Made by a program: the position numbers and the translations under genes. The notes under the pieces are model-generated. The model was not told where the DNA came from, did no database searches, and saw only the letters and a list, made by a program, of their open reading frames with translations. This document shows positions 38,240-50,438 of a stretch of DNA of 64,000 bases, piece after piece; within the stretch, counting starts at the first letter, position 1, and each line of letters begins with the position of its first letter. This stretch comes from Paramecium octaurelia (taxonomy: Eukaryota; Ciliophora; Oligohymenophorea; Peniculida; Parameciidae). The stretch is taken from assembly GCA_905182995.1 (NCBI GenBank), contig CAJJDP010000016.1, positions 310,001 through 374,000 of the forward strand, in the 5' to 3' direction.

Positions 38240-39121
38240 TCATTGAATTAAAAATCTCTTTAAGGATTTTATGGCCTTATCCTATGATTTGTTCAATTCA
38301 AATGTATGCTTTACTCCCTCCAAACGAGCTAAATTCTATTCATTTAATTACTTCTTTCAGCTATAAACAATTTTCCTGGGTCATTCTACTACCCAAAAGA
38401 GGGCATTGCTGGCATTCCCATCATTTGCATCTACATCTACATCTAAGTATCTAATCATACTCAAAACACTCAATACCATCAACAAACTCGTCAGTATCAT
38501 CCCCAAACATCAATTACTGAATCTTTTAAAGACCTCCAAACAACAACACAAAGTAAATACTGATACTACTTATATATCTAACATCTAAGTTCTGCACATC
38601 TACTCCTCTCTATAACATTGTTCTGAATTTCTGAGTCAAAGGAAATGGGACCTTTCCAATCACAAAACCAGAAAAAAAATAAGAAACCCATTAATATTGA
38701 AGTGCCATGAATACAATTCCACTTAAATTTTGTTTTAGCATATCAGCCATGGCAGCTGGATTCATCATGGACATTGATTGCATTGGATCCTTTGCTGGCT
38801 TCTCACTTGCCTTTGTTAATATGCCTGATTTATTATCACATAAATGAGCCCTCTTCATCTTAAAAGAATGATCTGGCAATAATCCATGTAATCGCGCTAG
38901 TCTTTAAGATTGTTGAGTTATATTTCTAATTATGTTGTCTACTCTACGTACTTATCAATCATCTCAGAAACTTAAGCTTTTGATGTCACTTTTTGCGATG
39001 TTTTTTTATTGTCCATATATTTTGTTAGCAATCCTCTGAACATCTGTATCATAAACATCACAATTATTATTGGCAAGAATACCCAGTCTCTAATACGATC
39101 ATCAATCAATATATCACTCAT
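38240..39121 (-). CDS. EMC3: ER membrane protein complex subunit 3 (EMC3)
   Basis: 268 aa after three introns (26, 26, 23 nt). N-terminus has IRDWVFLPIIIVMF, the first transmembrane helix. The middle reads MNPAAMADMLKQNLSG then VSYFFSGFVIGKVPFPLTQKF, which is the strongly conserved EMC3/TMEM111 core (FSGFVTTKVPFPLT in animals). Membrane helices follow (ISSISIYFVLLFGG), then a Met/Gln-rich cytoplasmic tail. EMC3 is an Oxa1-superfamily insertase in the ER membrane complex. The last two introns were placed because they restore the conserved end instead of an early TGA. Confidence 0.93.
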
Positions 39122-39735
39122 TAAATTATAATATTTTATAATGAAATTATCTCTTCTTTCTGATCATTTTCAATCAAAAATCTCTGATCTCCCACTCTTC
39201 ATCATTGCATTCTACAATTTTGCATAAGAATTATTTTAGTCTACATAAATTTGATGTCACTTTTCATTCTACTTTGACTCGAATCATAAATTATTAAATA
39301 AAATTTGCTTCAACTTAGAATTTACCATAATTTAGAGAATTTATATTTGATTATATTTTTTATGCTTAATGATTCTCAAATTATTAAGGTAATCAACTTA
39401 CATATACTATTGCTTAATGGCTTAGTATTTTAAATAAAATTTAATTAATTTATTTTTTCGAATTTAAATTATCTATATTATCAAATATTTGTGAATTATT
39501 TCAACATAATAAGCACTTGAAGATCTATTGTAACTTCCCTAAATTAGTATATTGATCTATACATTCCAGAATGTTTCAAAGTTTCTATTCTTTTTTACAT
39601 GTAAGTATTTTAAAATTAAGTAGAGTAAATAGATTGGAAATTAAGAACAGTTTTGAGAATATTTCGTTTAGAATACAACTATTCGAGAGAGCTTTGAGCA
39701 TATATATATTAAATTTTCAATTAGTTGATATAATT
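39122..39735. other. Divergent intergenic region
   Basis: Between EMC3 (minus) and the membrane protein (plus). A short minus-strand stretch at about 39165-39295 reads IVECNDEEWEIRDF but lacks a clean start and splice solution; the + frame of the next gene is also open back to 39571. Nothing firm. Confidence 0.4.
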
Positions 39736-41790
39736 ATGAATAATTTACTATTTAATCGATGGACCTTGAGATTTGCAAACCAAGACTTTGAAGATTTATA
39801 TGAAATTGAGATGAGTAAATACAGGCTTCATTATTTTCGCATCCTAGAGATAGTCATTATGCTTTTAAGTTTCTACTTTTTTATTATTTATTTGATTGAT
39901 GGACAACATTTGGTTTTGATAATCTCTTTGGCACTTTTAGGTGCATTTATCTTAGGTGTCCTGATAATTACTAAAATATTTGACAACAAGATAAGATATT
40001 ATTACTTTTTTATGTACCTAATGTCTATTATCATCAGTGTGTACATAGCCACAGAGACTAAATAAAAGTAATTTGTTCTCTTGATTTTAGGGCTCTCTAT
40101 TTATATGGATTTTACAGTGGGTCAATTTCAGTTATCCAGTATCTCTTTAGCAATTTTCGCTTAAGAATACTAGCATTCATAATTGTTCCCACAGTTTAAC
40201 TATATATATTAGACGCTCTTACTAACTAAGATTTTTCATACATCATTCTTATGTTTGCATCATAATTTTTGGTTCTTATATACTCCCATTACAATGAATT
40301 TATGTTTAGACTAGCTTTTTCGTTCACTCATTTGAATGCTAAATATAAGTAATCTAATGTAGTTTTATAATAGAGAACTACTTGAGGAATATGTACCACA
40401 TTCTTTCTTTGCGATAAGTTTAAATGAGCACAACAATTCTTTTTAACTAGAATTCATAAATCAATAGGCAAAGAATTAATTAAATATTGAAGATACAAGG
40501 ACTATGATCGAAGTTTTGAGGAACATATAAGTGTCACACAAGAATTAAATACCTACATTTGTGGATTTGTCTTCTATTCCGATGCATAAGTCAGCAGACC
40601 TGTCAGCAAAAAAAGTATAATAGAAGCGATAAACATTGGAAGAGTATTCTTTTTACAAAATTAAATAAAATTTATCGATAAAAAATGATGATCTTAAACT
40701 TATTGAGAATTTGGATGGAGTGTATTTTGAGAATGAGAAGGAAAAAAATAAAAATTTAAGTATTGATATCAGATAGCTGAGTTATGGAAAGAATTACCTT
40801 TTATTTGTTTTAAAGGAAGAGAAGCCACAATAAGTGATGACTAAAAATGAAGAACAAATCAAATTTCTCAATAAAATTGTCACTTCTGTGTCAAATTAAA
40901 TATTGGCATAGCTATCTAATCTTTCGAATGCCATCTTGAATTTGAATTTTATAGGCAATGAAAAAGTTTGGTCTATCAAATGCTTAAATCTATCAATAAT
41001 GAATTAATTTTAAAACTTTTATTATTTTGTAAATGCTTGTAAAATAAACAATGAGTCAGTAAGCTATAAAGTTGTTAATTTAAAGAATTTTATTAAAAAT
41101 TTAGAACCCTATTTTTAATATATGTCAGAGGCATTGAAGAAAAAATTTGTTATCTAACTGAGTTTAGAAGATTGCAATGTCAAAATCAATTCTAAATTTC
41201 TTTCTTAAATAGTTATGAATATTTTTGAATAGTGTTTAGCCTAAGCAGATGTCAACACAATTATAACATTAACTATTACAACAGAACTGAACTTAAATCC
41301 ACTGAAACAAGAGAATATTCCTCTTGAAAATAGTTGCATCAAAGAATTTGATTTTATAAAACAAGTGGTCTTGGAATCAGAAGACAGTCCCACAAAAACA
41401 GATTTTCAGAAATTAATCAAATTTGAGTTCTCTTTTCTTACAGAAAAATTTATCGAACTTCAACCGTAAACTTAAATTATATTAAATCCTAAGTCTTTTG
41501 AAGACTTTCAAAGCAACAACAATTAAGAATTCATATTAACCTACCCTATAACCAATTTTTTACTCAAAAAAATAGGACCTTACAATTCAGTTCAGCAATC
41601 TCAAAACGTGTATTATGAAAACATCTCTATCTAAAAAGATTTCATGAATGTGTTTCCCTCAATGGTGGATTTAATCTAAACACACAACGTGTATTAAAAT
41701 AAACTATCCTTCTATATCTACACTGATCAAACCTAATTAACTTAATCATTTATAAAGTTTTTGCATTAGAAATCATTTTTGGATTCTTGA
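39736..41790 (+). CDS. Six-TM, PAS/histidine-kinase-like membrane protein, degenerate
   Basis: About 668 aa, two introns (23 and 25 nt). Six hydrophobic helices lie in residues 40-220 (IVIMLLSFYFFIIYLI, LVLIISLALLGAFIL, and others). A PAS-like segment follows (ISLNEHNNSFQLEFINQQA). Then comes a helical region FLNKIVTSVSNQILAQLSNL in the position of a dimerisation helix, and INSKFLSQIVMNIFEQCLAQA, which looks like an HATPase N-box but lacks the Asn-rich consensus. No phospho-accepting His motif and no clear G-boxes are visible. I read it as a degenerate hybrid histidine-kinase relative of the kind abundant in ciliates. The start 39736 is preferred; 39571 is in frame. The 3' end is uncertain because coding-like sequence continues a little in other frames. 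Confidence 0.6.
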
Positions 41791-42379
41791 TTGTATTATT
41801 AAACATTAACCTTATGTATCAAACCAAAATTCACTATGTCTTAAATCCACTTCCAAAATTCATTTCGATTTCCTAATCAGATTATATGGGTAAATGATTT
41901 CTTCACTAATTTTCCATTTTTCTTAGGGGGGAGAAGATCTTATGAGTTTCCTTTCAAAGTTGTTTATATCTATTATGTAGATCTGCAAATATTATACATG
42001 TCCCATTTAATTATTATCTCCAAAATTAATTTATTTCATAATGAAAATACATTTTAACTCTCCAATAAAAAACATAATATTTAATTCTTTAATTTTTGGA
42101 AATATAAATAGCATATCACTTATATAAAGAGGAAATGAATTACTTTACATATCTATTGATAACTCTTTATCAGTCCTTCCAAATGAATCCAAGTTCAAAA
42201 AAGTTTGCTCCTACATTTGAGATATCATTGTAATTAATAATTCACTGCCCATACAATATATGAACAAATTAAACCTTCTATTTACATACATTATGATAGA
42301 AAATATAAATATTATTTTATATATGCGAAATAAAAATTTGCAATCTTTTGAACCCTTCAAGACTTATTAATCTATTAAA
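41791..42379. other. AT-rich interval with coding-like patches
   Basis: Short open stretches follow the preceding TGA in more than one frame (for example around 41935-42030), perhaps remnants of a longer C-terminus. No complete gene can be built with introns of normal length. Confidence 0.35.
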
Positions 42380-42640
42380 ATGAGCACTCTAATCTAAGAC
42401 ATCCATTAAGCTGGTAGAAATATGTATACTGAGTCTGAACATACATCCAATTTTGATTCTACATTTCCGTGTTTGAAGAAAGGCGATTAAAGAAAGTTTG
42501 TTAATCGCATCTTTCAGAGTTATTAAATGGAAAAAAAAGTAGTACAATAAGGACTTTTGACTCCACAGCATCTTAATAAATATTTATAACCAAGAAAGAG
42601 TAACTTATACTACAACTATATTTAGAACATTTCGATTTGA
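42380..42640 (+). CDS. Small hypothetical protein (86 aa)
   Basis: Intronless ORF from ATG to TGA, starting MSTLIQDIHQAGRNMY. Hydrophilic, with balanced codon use and higher G+C than the flanks (KKGDQRKFVNRIFQSYQM). It has several TAA/TAG Gln codons, consistent with a real ciliate gene. No family recognised. Confidence 0.55.
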
Positions 42641-42718
42641 AAAAATAAATAAACTTCTTAAAAAAAACTAAGTTTTAAACTTGTATTTAGAAGCTTAGAG
42701 CTGCAAATATCATATTAA

Positions 42719-42906
42719 ATGGGCAAAAAAGCTAATAGGGAAAAAATGAGATAATCCAAGAGACAATAGAGAGTAAAAAGGGTTAATTGCATGACATTGA
42801 GTTCATCTAAAAAATGAATGAATGTTAATTGTAATAAAGAATGGGGAAATTGATTAAATTGAAGTCAGCACCATTTTTATTCAGTAATCAAATAACAGAA
42901 GGTTGA
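42719..42906 (+). CDS. Possible micro-protein (52 aa)
   Basis: Starts MGKKANREKMRQSKRQQR. A 29-nt GT...AG intron would join it to a second exon ending at TGA 42904-42906; unspliced it ends after 33 residues. The basic N-terminus with MG start is notable but the ORF is too short for confidence. Confidence 0.3.
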
Positions 42907-43268
42907 GTCAAAATTTAAAATTTTTTAAATCTTTTATTTTTATTCTGATATTTTAAATAAATTTAATCTAATAAAATCAATTAAATAATAAATACATCTA
43001 CCTCTCTCAGAAATAATACTCCTCCCCCCTATACTTAAAGAATTGAAACCAAAGTCTCATATTCTTACCCTAATCTTAATTATAGATATTCAGATCTTTC
43101 TAAAGTAGTAGCTGATTGAACATTGTACTTTAAAGAATTATTTTATAATAAATGTAAAAATGATAATTCTTTTAACTTGAGTAATATAGTTCAAACTCAA
43201 TATTTTCTGTTATTAATCTGTGGACGTAGTAATGCTTATTTATCTTATGATCGAAGTCTATAATATAA
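42907..43268. other. Intergenic region between convergent genes
   Basis: A+T-rich, with a pyrimidine-rich patch near 43010-43035. Nothing recognised. Confidence 0.5.
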
Positions 43269-45604
43269 TCAGAATTGTTACTAATATTTTATTAGATTTT
43301 GATCTGATACATGTCTCTTATAATTGTCAATTGGATAAAAATGATTATAATTGCCTGTAATAAAGTTATTCTATGGCTTAGGGTCAGACTTAATTCTGTC
43401 AACTTATTAAAATATATTATTGGATTATTGCCTTGTGAGTTTTCCAGCAGGTCTAATCGCCTATTATTAGGTTGGGGATGAAAATTCTTTTTTCAAATTA
43501 GTATCAGATTATCTTTATTTAACAACTTTGGCTGAGGTTGGAAACACTTAAGGTCTTTCAGATTTTTAAGATTCTCTAATATTAGAGGATGGCAGTGCAG
43601 ATTGTGGATGAGCAGGGTACCTTTCTGTAACTGGCTTTTGGAAAGGACTGTATTATTGTCTAGGAGCAGCAGATTGAGGAGTTTAAGAAATTCTATGCTG
43701 AGATATTTCTTAATTATAGGGTCTGCTGTATTGATTAGGATGGTTTTGACTCACATTGATTGATTGGCTATTTATTGGTCGCTGTTGCACTTAATTACCA
43801 TAACTAACTCTTTAGCCACTAAATAGAAATAATGTTGTACTTATAACCCTATTAAATATTTTATTATTCCACTTGTCTAGTGATAGGAGAATAGGAATGT
43901 TGACTTCTGGGTTATTGTTAGTTGATATAGTTAGCATATTAATAGTCTCGAGGTTAGGCGGAGATTGGAGAAACTCTTCTAAATTACTGTTACTCTTGTT
44001 ATTCTCTTTGTTGCTTCTCCATTAATAGTCTTTATTATTCTCTACTCTCTCTAAGTTTGGCTTCCTAAAGTTACTTCTCTTTAGCTTCTTGGATTTATTT
44101 CTCCTTAGCTTCTTTGGCTAATTTAGCCTCTCTTGCATCTCTCTCTCGTTTCTCTCGTAATAATTAATCTTTTTCTCTTTATTATCTGATTTCCCTTTCT
44201 TTTTGTTCTTTCAGTTCATGTGCTCTTTCATAAGGATTTTATCTTGAATTAAGTTAGGCAGATTGAGGCTTCTCAGTTTTATTATTGTATGGTTATTAGC
44301 GAATTTGAGGTTAGGGTTGCTGAACTCCAATTAGATTTTTATCCAAAATGGAATTATTTTTAATTTACTAAGGAGAAGGTTGTTGTGCTTGTATCACATT
44401 GACTTGGCTTTAATTTTAGCTTTGGCTGATTCCAGATTCAGTAATAGGGAGATATTATTGTTGAGGATATCGAAATGGGCTAGTAGATTTATCAGTTGAT
44501 TTATTGTCTTAGACTTTATCAGCACTAACATTTGGATTAACTTCATCATAATTTGACTTAATAATTTAATTTAATAGTACCTTTGGCAATTTATTTTTCA
44601 ATTATTTAAAATTATTTGGAAATTGTATAGTTTCCATAAGAGTTTTATTAATTGGTTTTGTTTCAATATTAGTTTCTAAATTCTTCATATGTTTTTAAAC
44701 AATAGGATTAGCAAGTATCTAATCACAAGTTGGTCTATTATTAGGCTATATTTGCAATAAGCTTGAAATAATTTGAGATAGATCTTTTGAAAAATGACTT
44801 TGTATTTAATCATAAGTTCCTCTCTAGACCTTTTGAAATAGCAAATCCATATCTTTCGCTCTGAATGGAGTCTGTAAACTACACATTTCATATATTACAC
44901 AACCGAGTGACCTTAGAAATAAAAATAGTAATTACCATATATCACTTTTCATATCGTAAGGTTAATCTCTCCATACTTCTGGACTGGCATAATAAGGAGT
45001 ACCAGTTTATGTATATACAAAGCCTGCTTTGGCCACTTTGGAAACATTTAAATCTCCAAGCTTGAAAGTTCCATCACTTGATAAAAAAACGTTAGCAGAC
45101 TTTAGATCTCTATGTACTACCTTTTAATCGTGAAGAGCCTTCAATCTATCAATTATATGAATTCGAAATACCCCAAAGTAATGTGAATCAGTGCTCTCCA
45201 GATGTCCATTTCTGTAAAGGGAGTGGAACCTCTGGCTTGAGAAATCTTTTTATAGACATCTCCTCCTGACAGCAGTTCCATCACTATGCAAAGGCATTAA
45301 GACGGTTCATCTATAAAGGCTTCCTAAAATTCCAAAAAAGAACTTACCTTGTATGCAACAATATGTTTGTGATTAATAGAATATAAAAATCTCACTTCAT
45401 TTAGAGCATTCTATTTTTCCTTAGGTTTCAGGTTAGCTATTTTGACTTTTTTTAAAGCATATTCTTATCCATCCGCAATCCTTTTCACCTAAAAATAACA
45501 CAAACTATATGTACTCTATAAACATTGCTAAATGAACCAGATCCCAATTCATGAATAACTTAGAAGTCCTGTAAAGTAGATTAGTGAGTTGATTAAACGT
45601 TCAT
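43269..45604 (-). CDS. NEK-family (NIMA-related) protein kinase
   Basis: 737 aa, five introns (26, 24, 26, 24, 22 nt). Kinase domain at the N-terminus: GSGSFSNVY, lysine in YALKKVK, LLSGGDVYKKI, HRDLKSANVFL, then GDLNVSKVA where DFG would be, and GTPYYASPEVW. The HRDLK-x-x-N, TGTPYYASPE and SDIWSLGC motifs place it in the NEK family, which acts on cilia and microtubules in ciliates. The metal-binding Asp of DFG is retained, Phe and Gly are Leu and Asn. The 450-residue tail has a charged Glu/Lys/Arg/Gln helix and a long Pro/Gln/Ser-rich region. Activity is likely; localisation to basal bodies or cilia is by family analogy. Confidence 0.93.
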
Positions 45605-46549
45605 ATTTAATTAAATATAATAATATGTACAGATTAACAAAAATGTGAATAAATTTAGAACTCTCTCATTAAAGGTTTATCACTTAATCAAACAATATTT
45701 CAATCTTGCTCAACAAATATTACAATACCTATAATATTTTAAATTAAGCAATCACTAAGTCGTCATATAAATTGATTGAGATCTTTATAAAAAATTCATT
45801 CAATAGTGATCTATCATCTAATCTACATAATTCTTATACAGAGTGTCTAAGTAAATAATAAAATGATAAGAAAGTAAAACTAATTGGGAGTAATTGTTTT
45901 TAATAAATTATCTAAGGTTTACTAAATATAAAATAATTACTACATTATAATATTATATATTTGATAATAATCTTCCTCTATCCATATATCGCCCATAATG
46001 TATGCTAATGAACTAATAATTTAATGGATAGAATTAAATATCATATCAAATAATGAACTCATTAAATAAAGAGTCTAATTTACAGTATCTCAGTGTAAAA
46101 ATTTAAGATCCTATTGGAATGATGCTCAAACATGTTTCTGCATTGAAAACCTGATTTTCTACAATAAGATTAAATGAGATAGATGGTATGCATAATAGTA
46201 TCCCCTATATCCTCTTGCTCTTTAAGGTTAAATAATAGTTAAAATAGATTAAGGTTACTTATTAGAACAAGAAATACTGGAATTTATTAAAGATTGAATT
46301 TACTCTTTTAAATGGATATATTAAATATCCATTCTTCATTTATTATTATTTGCATAAGTTTCTTTTTACAATATTCTTATTCAGATCGTTTTAAGTTCAT
46401 ATAAAATAGCATTCAACTTCTAGGTTTATTTAATTATACTGGATTTTCTGCATAAATTAATAATTTCAAACGTTTTGTTTTTGTGTATGAATTATTCACT
46501 ACTGCATAAATACATTAATTATAAAACTTAATCGTTAAATTAATTTACT
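45605..46549. other. 945-bp gene-poor interval
   Basis: Between divergent genes. A short spliced frame beginning near 46051 (MNSLNKESNLQ) can be drawn but is weak. Otherwise A+T-rich DNA with nothing recognised. Confidence 0.45.
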
Positions 46550-48784
46550 ATGCAACAAAGTCCAAGAGCTATTTAATTGATTGCAATCGAGCCTTAAACA
46601 AAAAGTATTGAATTAAAGGAAATTAATAGAACTGGTCCTTTGCTAAGAGGCTGTATAGATAATAAAATCTTTTAATGATAAATGCAAGAATTTTGCTGTG
46701 ATTGTCGTTGTTGGCAAATACCGAACTGGAAAAAGCTACCTAATTAATTAATTATTGCTTTAATAAAGTAGAGGTTTTGAAGTAGGTTCTACCATCAATG
46801 CTTGTACTAAAGTAATACATATCAAAAAATATAAAGGGTTTATGGATGTGGTCAGAGTTGATTTATTTTGAGTCTAACAAAAGTAAAGAACCTATTCCAG
46901 CCATTTTAATTGATACAGAAGGGATTGGGTCAGTTGAAGAAGACATGAATCATGATGTTAAAGTATTCCTTTTGGCGATGTTAATGAGCAGCTATTTTAT
47001 TTATAATAGTGTTGGGACTATCGATGACATGGCATTGTAGAATTTGGGTTTAATTGTAAGTTAATAATCTAAAGTAGGTTAACCTAACAAAAATGCTACA
47101 GAAGGCAGATTAGAATACATAGAAGGATTTATTTGAGACATTTCCATCCTTTTTATGGATCTTGAGAGATTTCACACTAAGACTTTAGGATGAATATGGG
47201 AATAAGATACTCCCAAAGGATTATTTAGAAGCTGCTCTTAAACCATTAAAAGGAATTAGTGAAACTATAGAAAATAAAAATAAGATTAGAAGACATATAT
47301 CTTAATTCTTTGCTGAAAGGGATTGTATCACTCTTGTAAGACCTACAGAGGATGAAAAAGCACTATAAGAGTTGAGTAGCGTAAAATTTGAAGAATTGAG
47401 AGTCGAATTCCAGGAATAGGTGCTTGCGTTGAGGAAGAAATTATCATTTAAGGTGTAGTTCAAACAATATAAAGGCAAAGCCATAACTCCGTTTACATTT
47501 ATTGAAATGTCCAAGTATTAGAAGTTCTTATTTAGGTATTTTGTGGATGCAATAAATGAAGGCTCTTTGCCTGAAATAGCAACCTAATGGCAAATGATCC
47601 AGGAGTAGGAGTTTGAATATCATATCAACACTTAAATTGAGTATTACAAATAAGCGATTGAAGAGTTCTTTCAAGATCAAGATTTAGGAGATCTGGTGGA
47701 ATTAAATCAAATTGTAAATCCATTAATTTATTTCTAGTTATTAAAAAAAATAAAGAATTACTTAGAAGGGAATAGTGAGAAGGAGATTTTTATCAAGAGA
47801 TGGAAGAGTGTGAAGAAGGATTTGGAAAGATTGTTTAATGATTCGTAGAGAAGATATTAAGATATATAATTGATTTAATTAGAAACAATAAAAAACAATT
47901 TTATAGATGAAATTCATCATTATGATAAAGAGGACTTTTGGGGAATTGTTGATATAGCAAATAATGCAGTCTCAGAATATCTGTCCAAAAATATCAATAT
48001 CAATGAACTCTAAAATTATATCACATAGATTTGGGAAAGTACAGTTCAAAGAATATAACACGAATTTCACATTATTAAAAATCTATCGAATTTGCATATT
48101 CAAATTTAATCAAAATAAGAACTTGAAATCAGGAGATTATAAACAGAATTATAGAGTTATTAAGAATTTCAATTAGAGGATAATAGATAAAAGGATAAAC
48201 TTATTGAAAAATTGAAGTCTGAAAATGAGCAAATGAAGAAACGAAATTCTGTTTCAGAAACTCTTATTTCTGATCTAAAATTATAAATAGAATAGTTACA
48301 ATAAGATCATAATTAATAGTTAAAATCAATAGACAACCAAAATAAACAGGAACTTAACAAACTAAGATCCATTATATCTAAATTCGAATAAAGAGTAATA
48401 GATTCGAATGTCAACATTGATAAATTCTCAAATTTGTATCAACAGCAAGAGAAAGAACACCTATAAGAATTAAATGAATTCAAAATAGAAATATTGAAAT
48501 TGAACTCATAGATATCGGATTATCAAATATAGATTAAAGAGAACAGAGGTGAAATTGAAGGTGATAAAAAGAGTGAAAACTATTATTCAGCCAGAAAATA
48601 GCAAAAACATAACACCAATGATTGTGCCTTCATTAATAATATGCAAAAACAGAGTGAAAATACATTGTAAGAATGGAAGTATTAAAAGGAATACATAAGA
48701 AAACAATTGCAAGAAGCCTATTATAAAATATAAGAAGAAAAGAAATAAAATGATGCACTCATTAATAGTTTAAAGTAATATTGA
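46550..48784 (+). CDS. Guanylate-binding-protein-like large GTPase
   Basis: 720 aa after introns of 25, 25 and 22 nt. GTPase domain: P-loop GKYRTGKSYLIN preceded by FAVIVVV, switch region STINACTKGLWMWSE, G3 motif LIDTEGIGS, and the family-specific LRDF motif in LWILRDFTLRL (the RD element of GBPs/atlastins). After about residue 300 the protein is helical, becoming a coiled coil rich in Gln and Glu for the last 250 residues. There is no C-terminal membrane hairpin as in atlastin and no CaaX box. Dynamin-superfamily GBP-like proteins hydrolyse GTP and self-assemble; the cellular job in a ciliate is unknown. Confidence 0.92.
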
Positions 48785-48815
48785 ATAAAATTTATTTTAA
48801 TTAATTAATAATATC

Positions 48816-50289
48816 ATGTCCGAAATCGAAGAATTAACCAAATAGAAGCAAGTCTTGTAGACTCAATAAGCGAATCTTGAGAATTGGGTTATTCTTAAGA
48901 AAAACCTTTAGTAAAAGTTCAAGAATCCATCAGAAGCATTTAAAGGTTTGGCAAAAGAAAATGCTTAAGAATTGTAGATATAAGATTTTGCTGACTATTC
49001 AAAAGGTCTAAATTTGTAAGTATCCTTATCATTCTAGGAATGAATTATTTAAGGATTAACATTTAAATGAAGAAAACTTTATTAAAATTTGGGAATCATG
49101 GGAATTCAATTATAAAGCCAATTAACATAAATTATAGATGATAGATGAAAAGTTAGAAGTGCTTATAATCTTGGAAGATAAGGATGCTAAGATGTTTAAG
49201 GGAGATCCTTAAAAAAAAAAGTTAATAGTATCTTAAATATAAGGATGTGAAAATCTTGAAGATTTATATAAAAAGTTAGGTGAAATGGTTTAAACTAGCA
49301 CTGATTAAAAGCAAAAGGACGAAGTGGTTCCAAATGAAAGTGATGTTTTTTCCTAATTTTTGGCAAAAAAAAGTTAAATTTAATTTAATGAACTTTCAAT
49401 TAGTAAAATGCAAACCAAATTGGCAGAAATCCCACAATAGCCAGATGCATCAGAGAGTGCATAAAAACAAAAGCTTGAATAGCCATTAGTTGAAAGCTAA
49501 ATTGTTGTAATTGGAAAAGTGACTTTGCCTAAAAAAAGTTATTTAGACTCTTAACATAGCATCATTCACAAACGAGGCAACTATTCAACAAATTAATAAT
49601 CAAAAACATTCATTTATGATTCAAATAACATCAAAATATTATCTCCAAAACTCACACGTCCCAAAGATCAATTTAGAAGCCCTAAGAATTTCCAACAGCC
49701 CTCTAATTTTGATGAAAATGATCACATTCGAAGATCCTAGAAAACTAAAAGATTAAAGGGAGATTTGTAAAATTACATTGGAGAACTATTCCATTGTGAT
49801 ACTCATTAGATAAATCCATATGAAGTTCAATAGAAAGGCTTACAGGGTTTTAATTGTAAAAAGAGCTTAAAAACAGTACAACATAGGATTGATTTAAGAC
49901 CAGCTGAGTCTATTGAATCTTAAAATATTCAAAAAAGAGTTTAAAATATTAGGTATGCTTTGACATTATCCTAAGACACAAATTAGATGAGTATTCCAAT
50001 AAAAGAACGAGAAGATATTCTCCTTAAAAACCATACATCTCAGGAGGGTTGATTAAGAATGACACTACTCCTGAGAGAAGATATTCTTAAAGAAGATCGA
50101 GTCCATATACTCCTGGAAATGTCCATAGATTAAATGTTGACAGACTAAAATAAGAGAAGGAAACAGTTTAAGAATAAAATTCAGATAAAAGACCTTCAGG
50201 CAATGATGAAGAGTATAATTAATTTTATAATTTAAAGCGAAGTCCCTTAAAAAGGTTTAGATAGATAAAAAGCTTTTATATCAGATTGA
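48816..50289 (+). CDS. Unknown Ser/Arg/Gln-rich protein (about 465 aa)
   Basis: Starts MSEIEELTKQKQVLQ with a short coiled coil, then a helical segment with KIWESWEFNYK, then a long disordered basic region with repeated RRYSPQ / RRYSQRRSSPYTP motifs that look like phosphorylation or SH3/WW-type targets. Introns of 22, 23 and 31 nt are required; the last, near 50236-50266, is the least certain, so the 3' end may differ. It begins 31 bp after the GTPase gene on the same strand. No family recognised. Confidence 0.65.
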
Positions 50290-50438
50290 ATTTAATATTT
50301 TTATTTCATAAAAGTAAATAACCAACATAATATGTTCTACTAGTTACCCTTTACTTTTACAAACCTGTCATATAATCAATTTTGATAAATGCAAATATTC
50401 ATTAAATAAAACTTATTTATTTTTACATAATTACGTGT

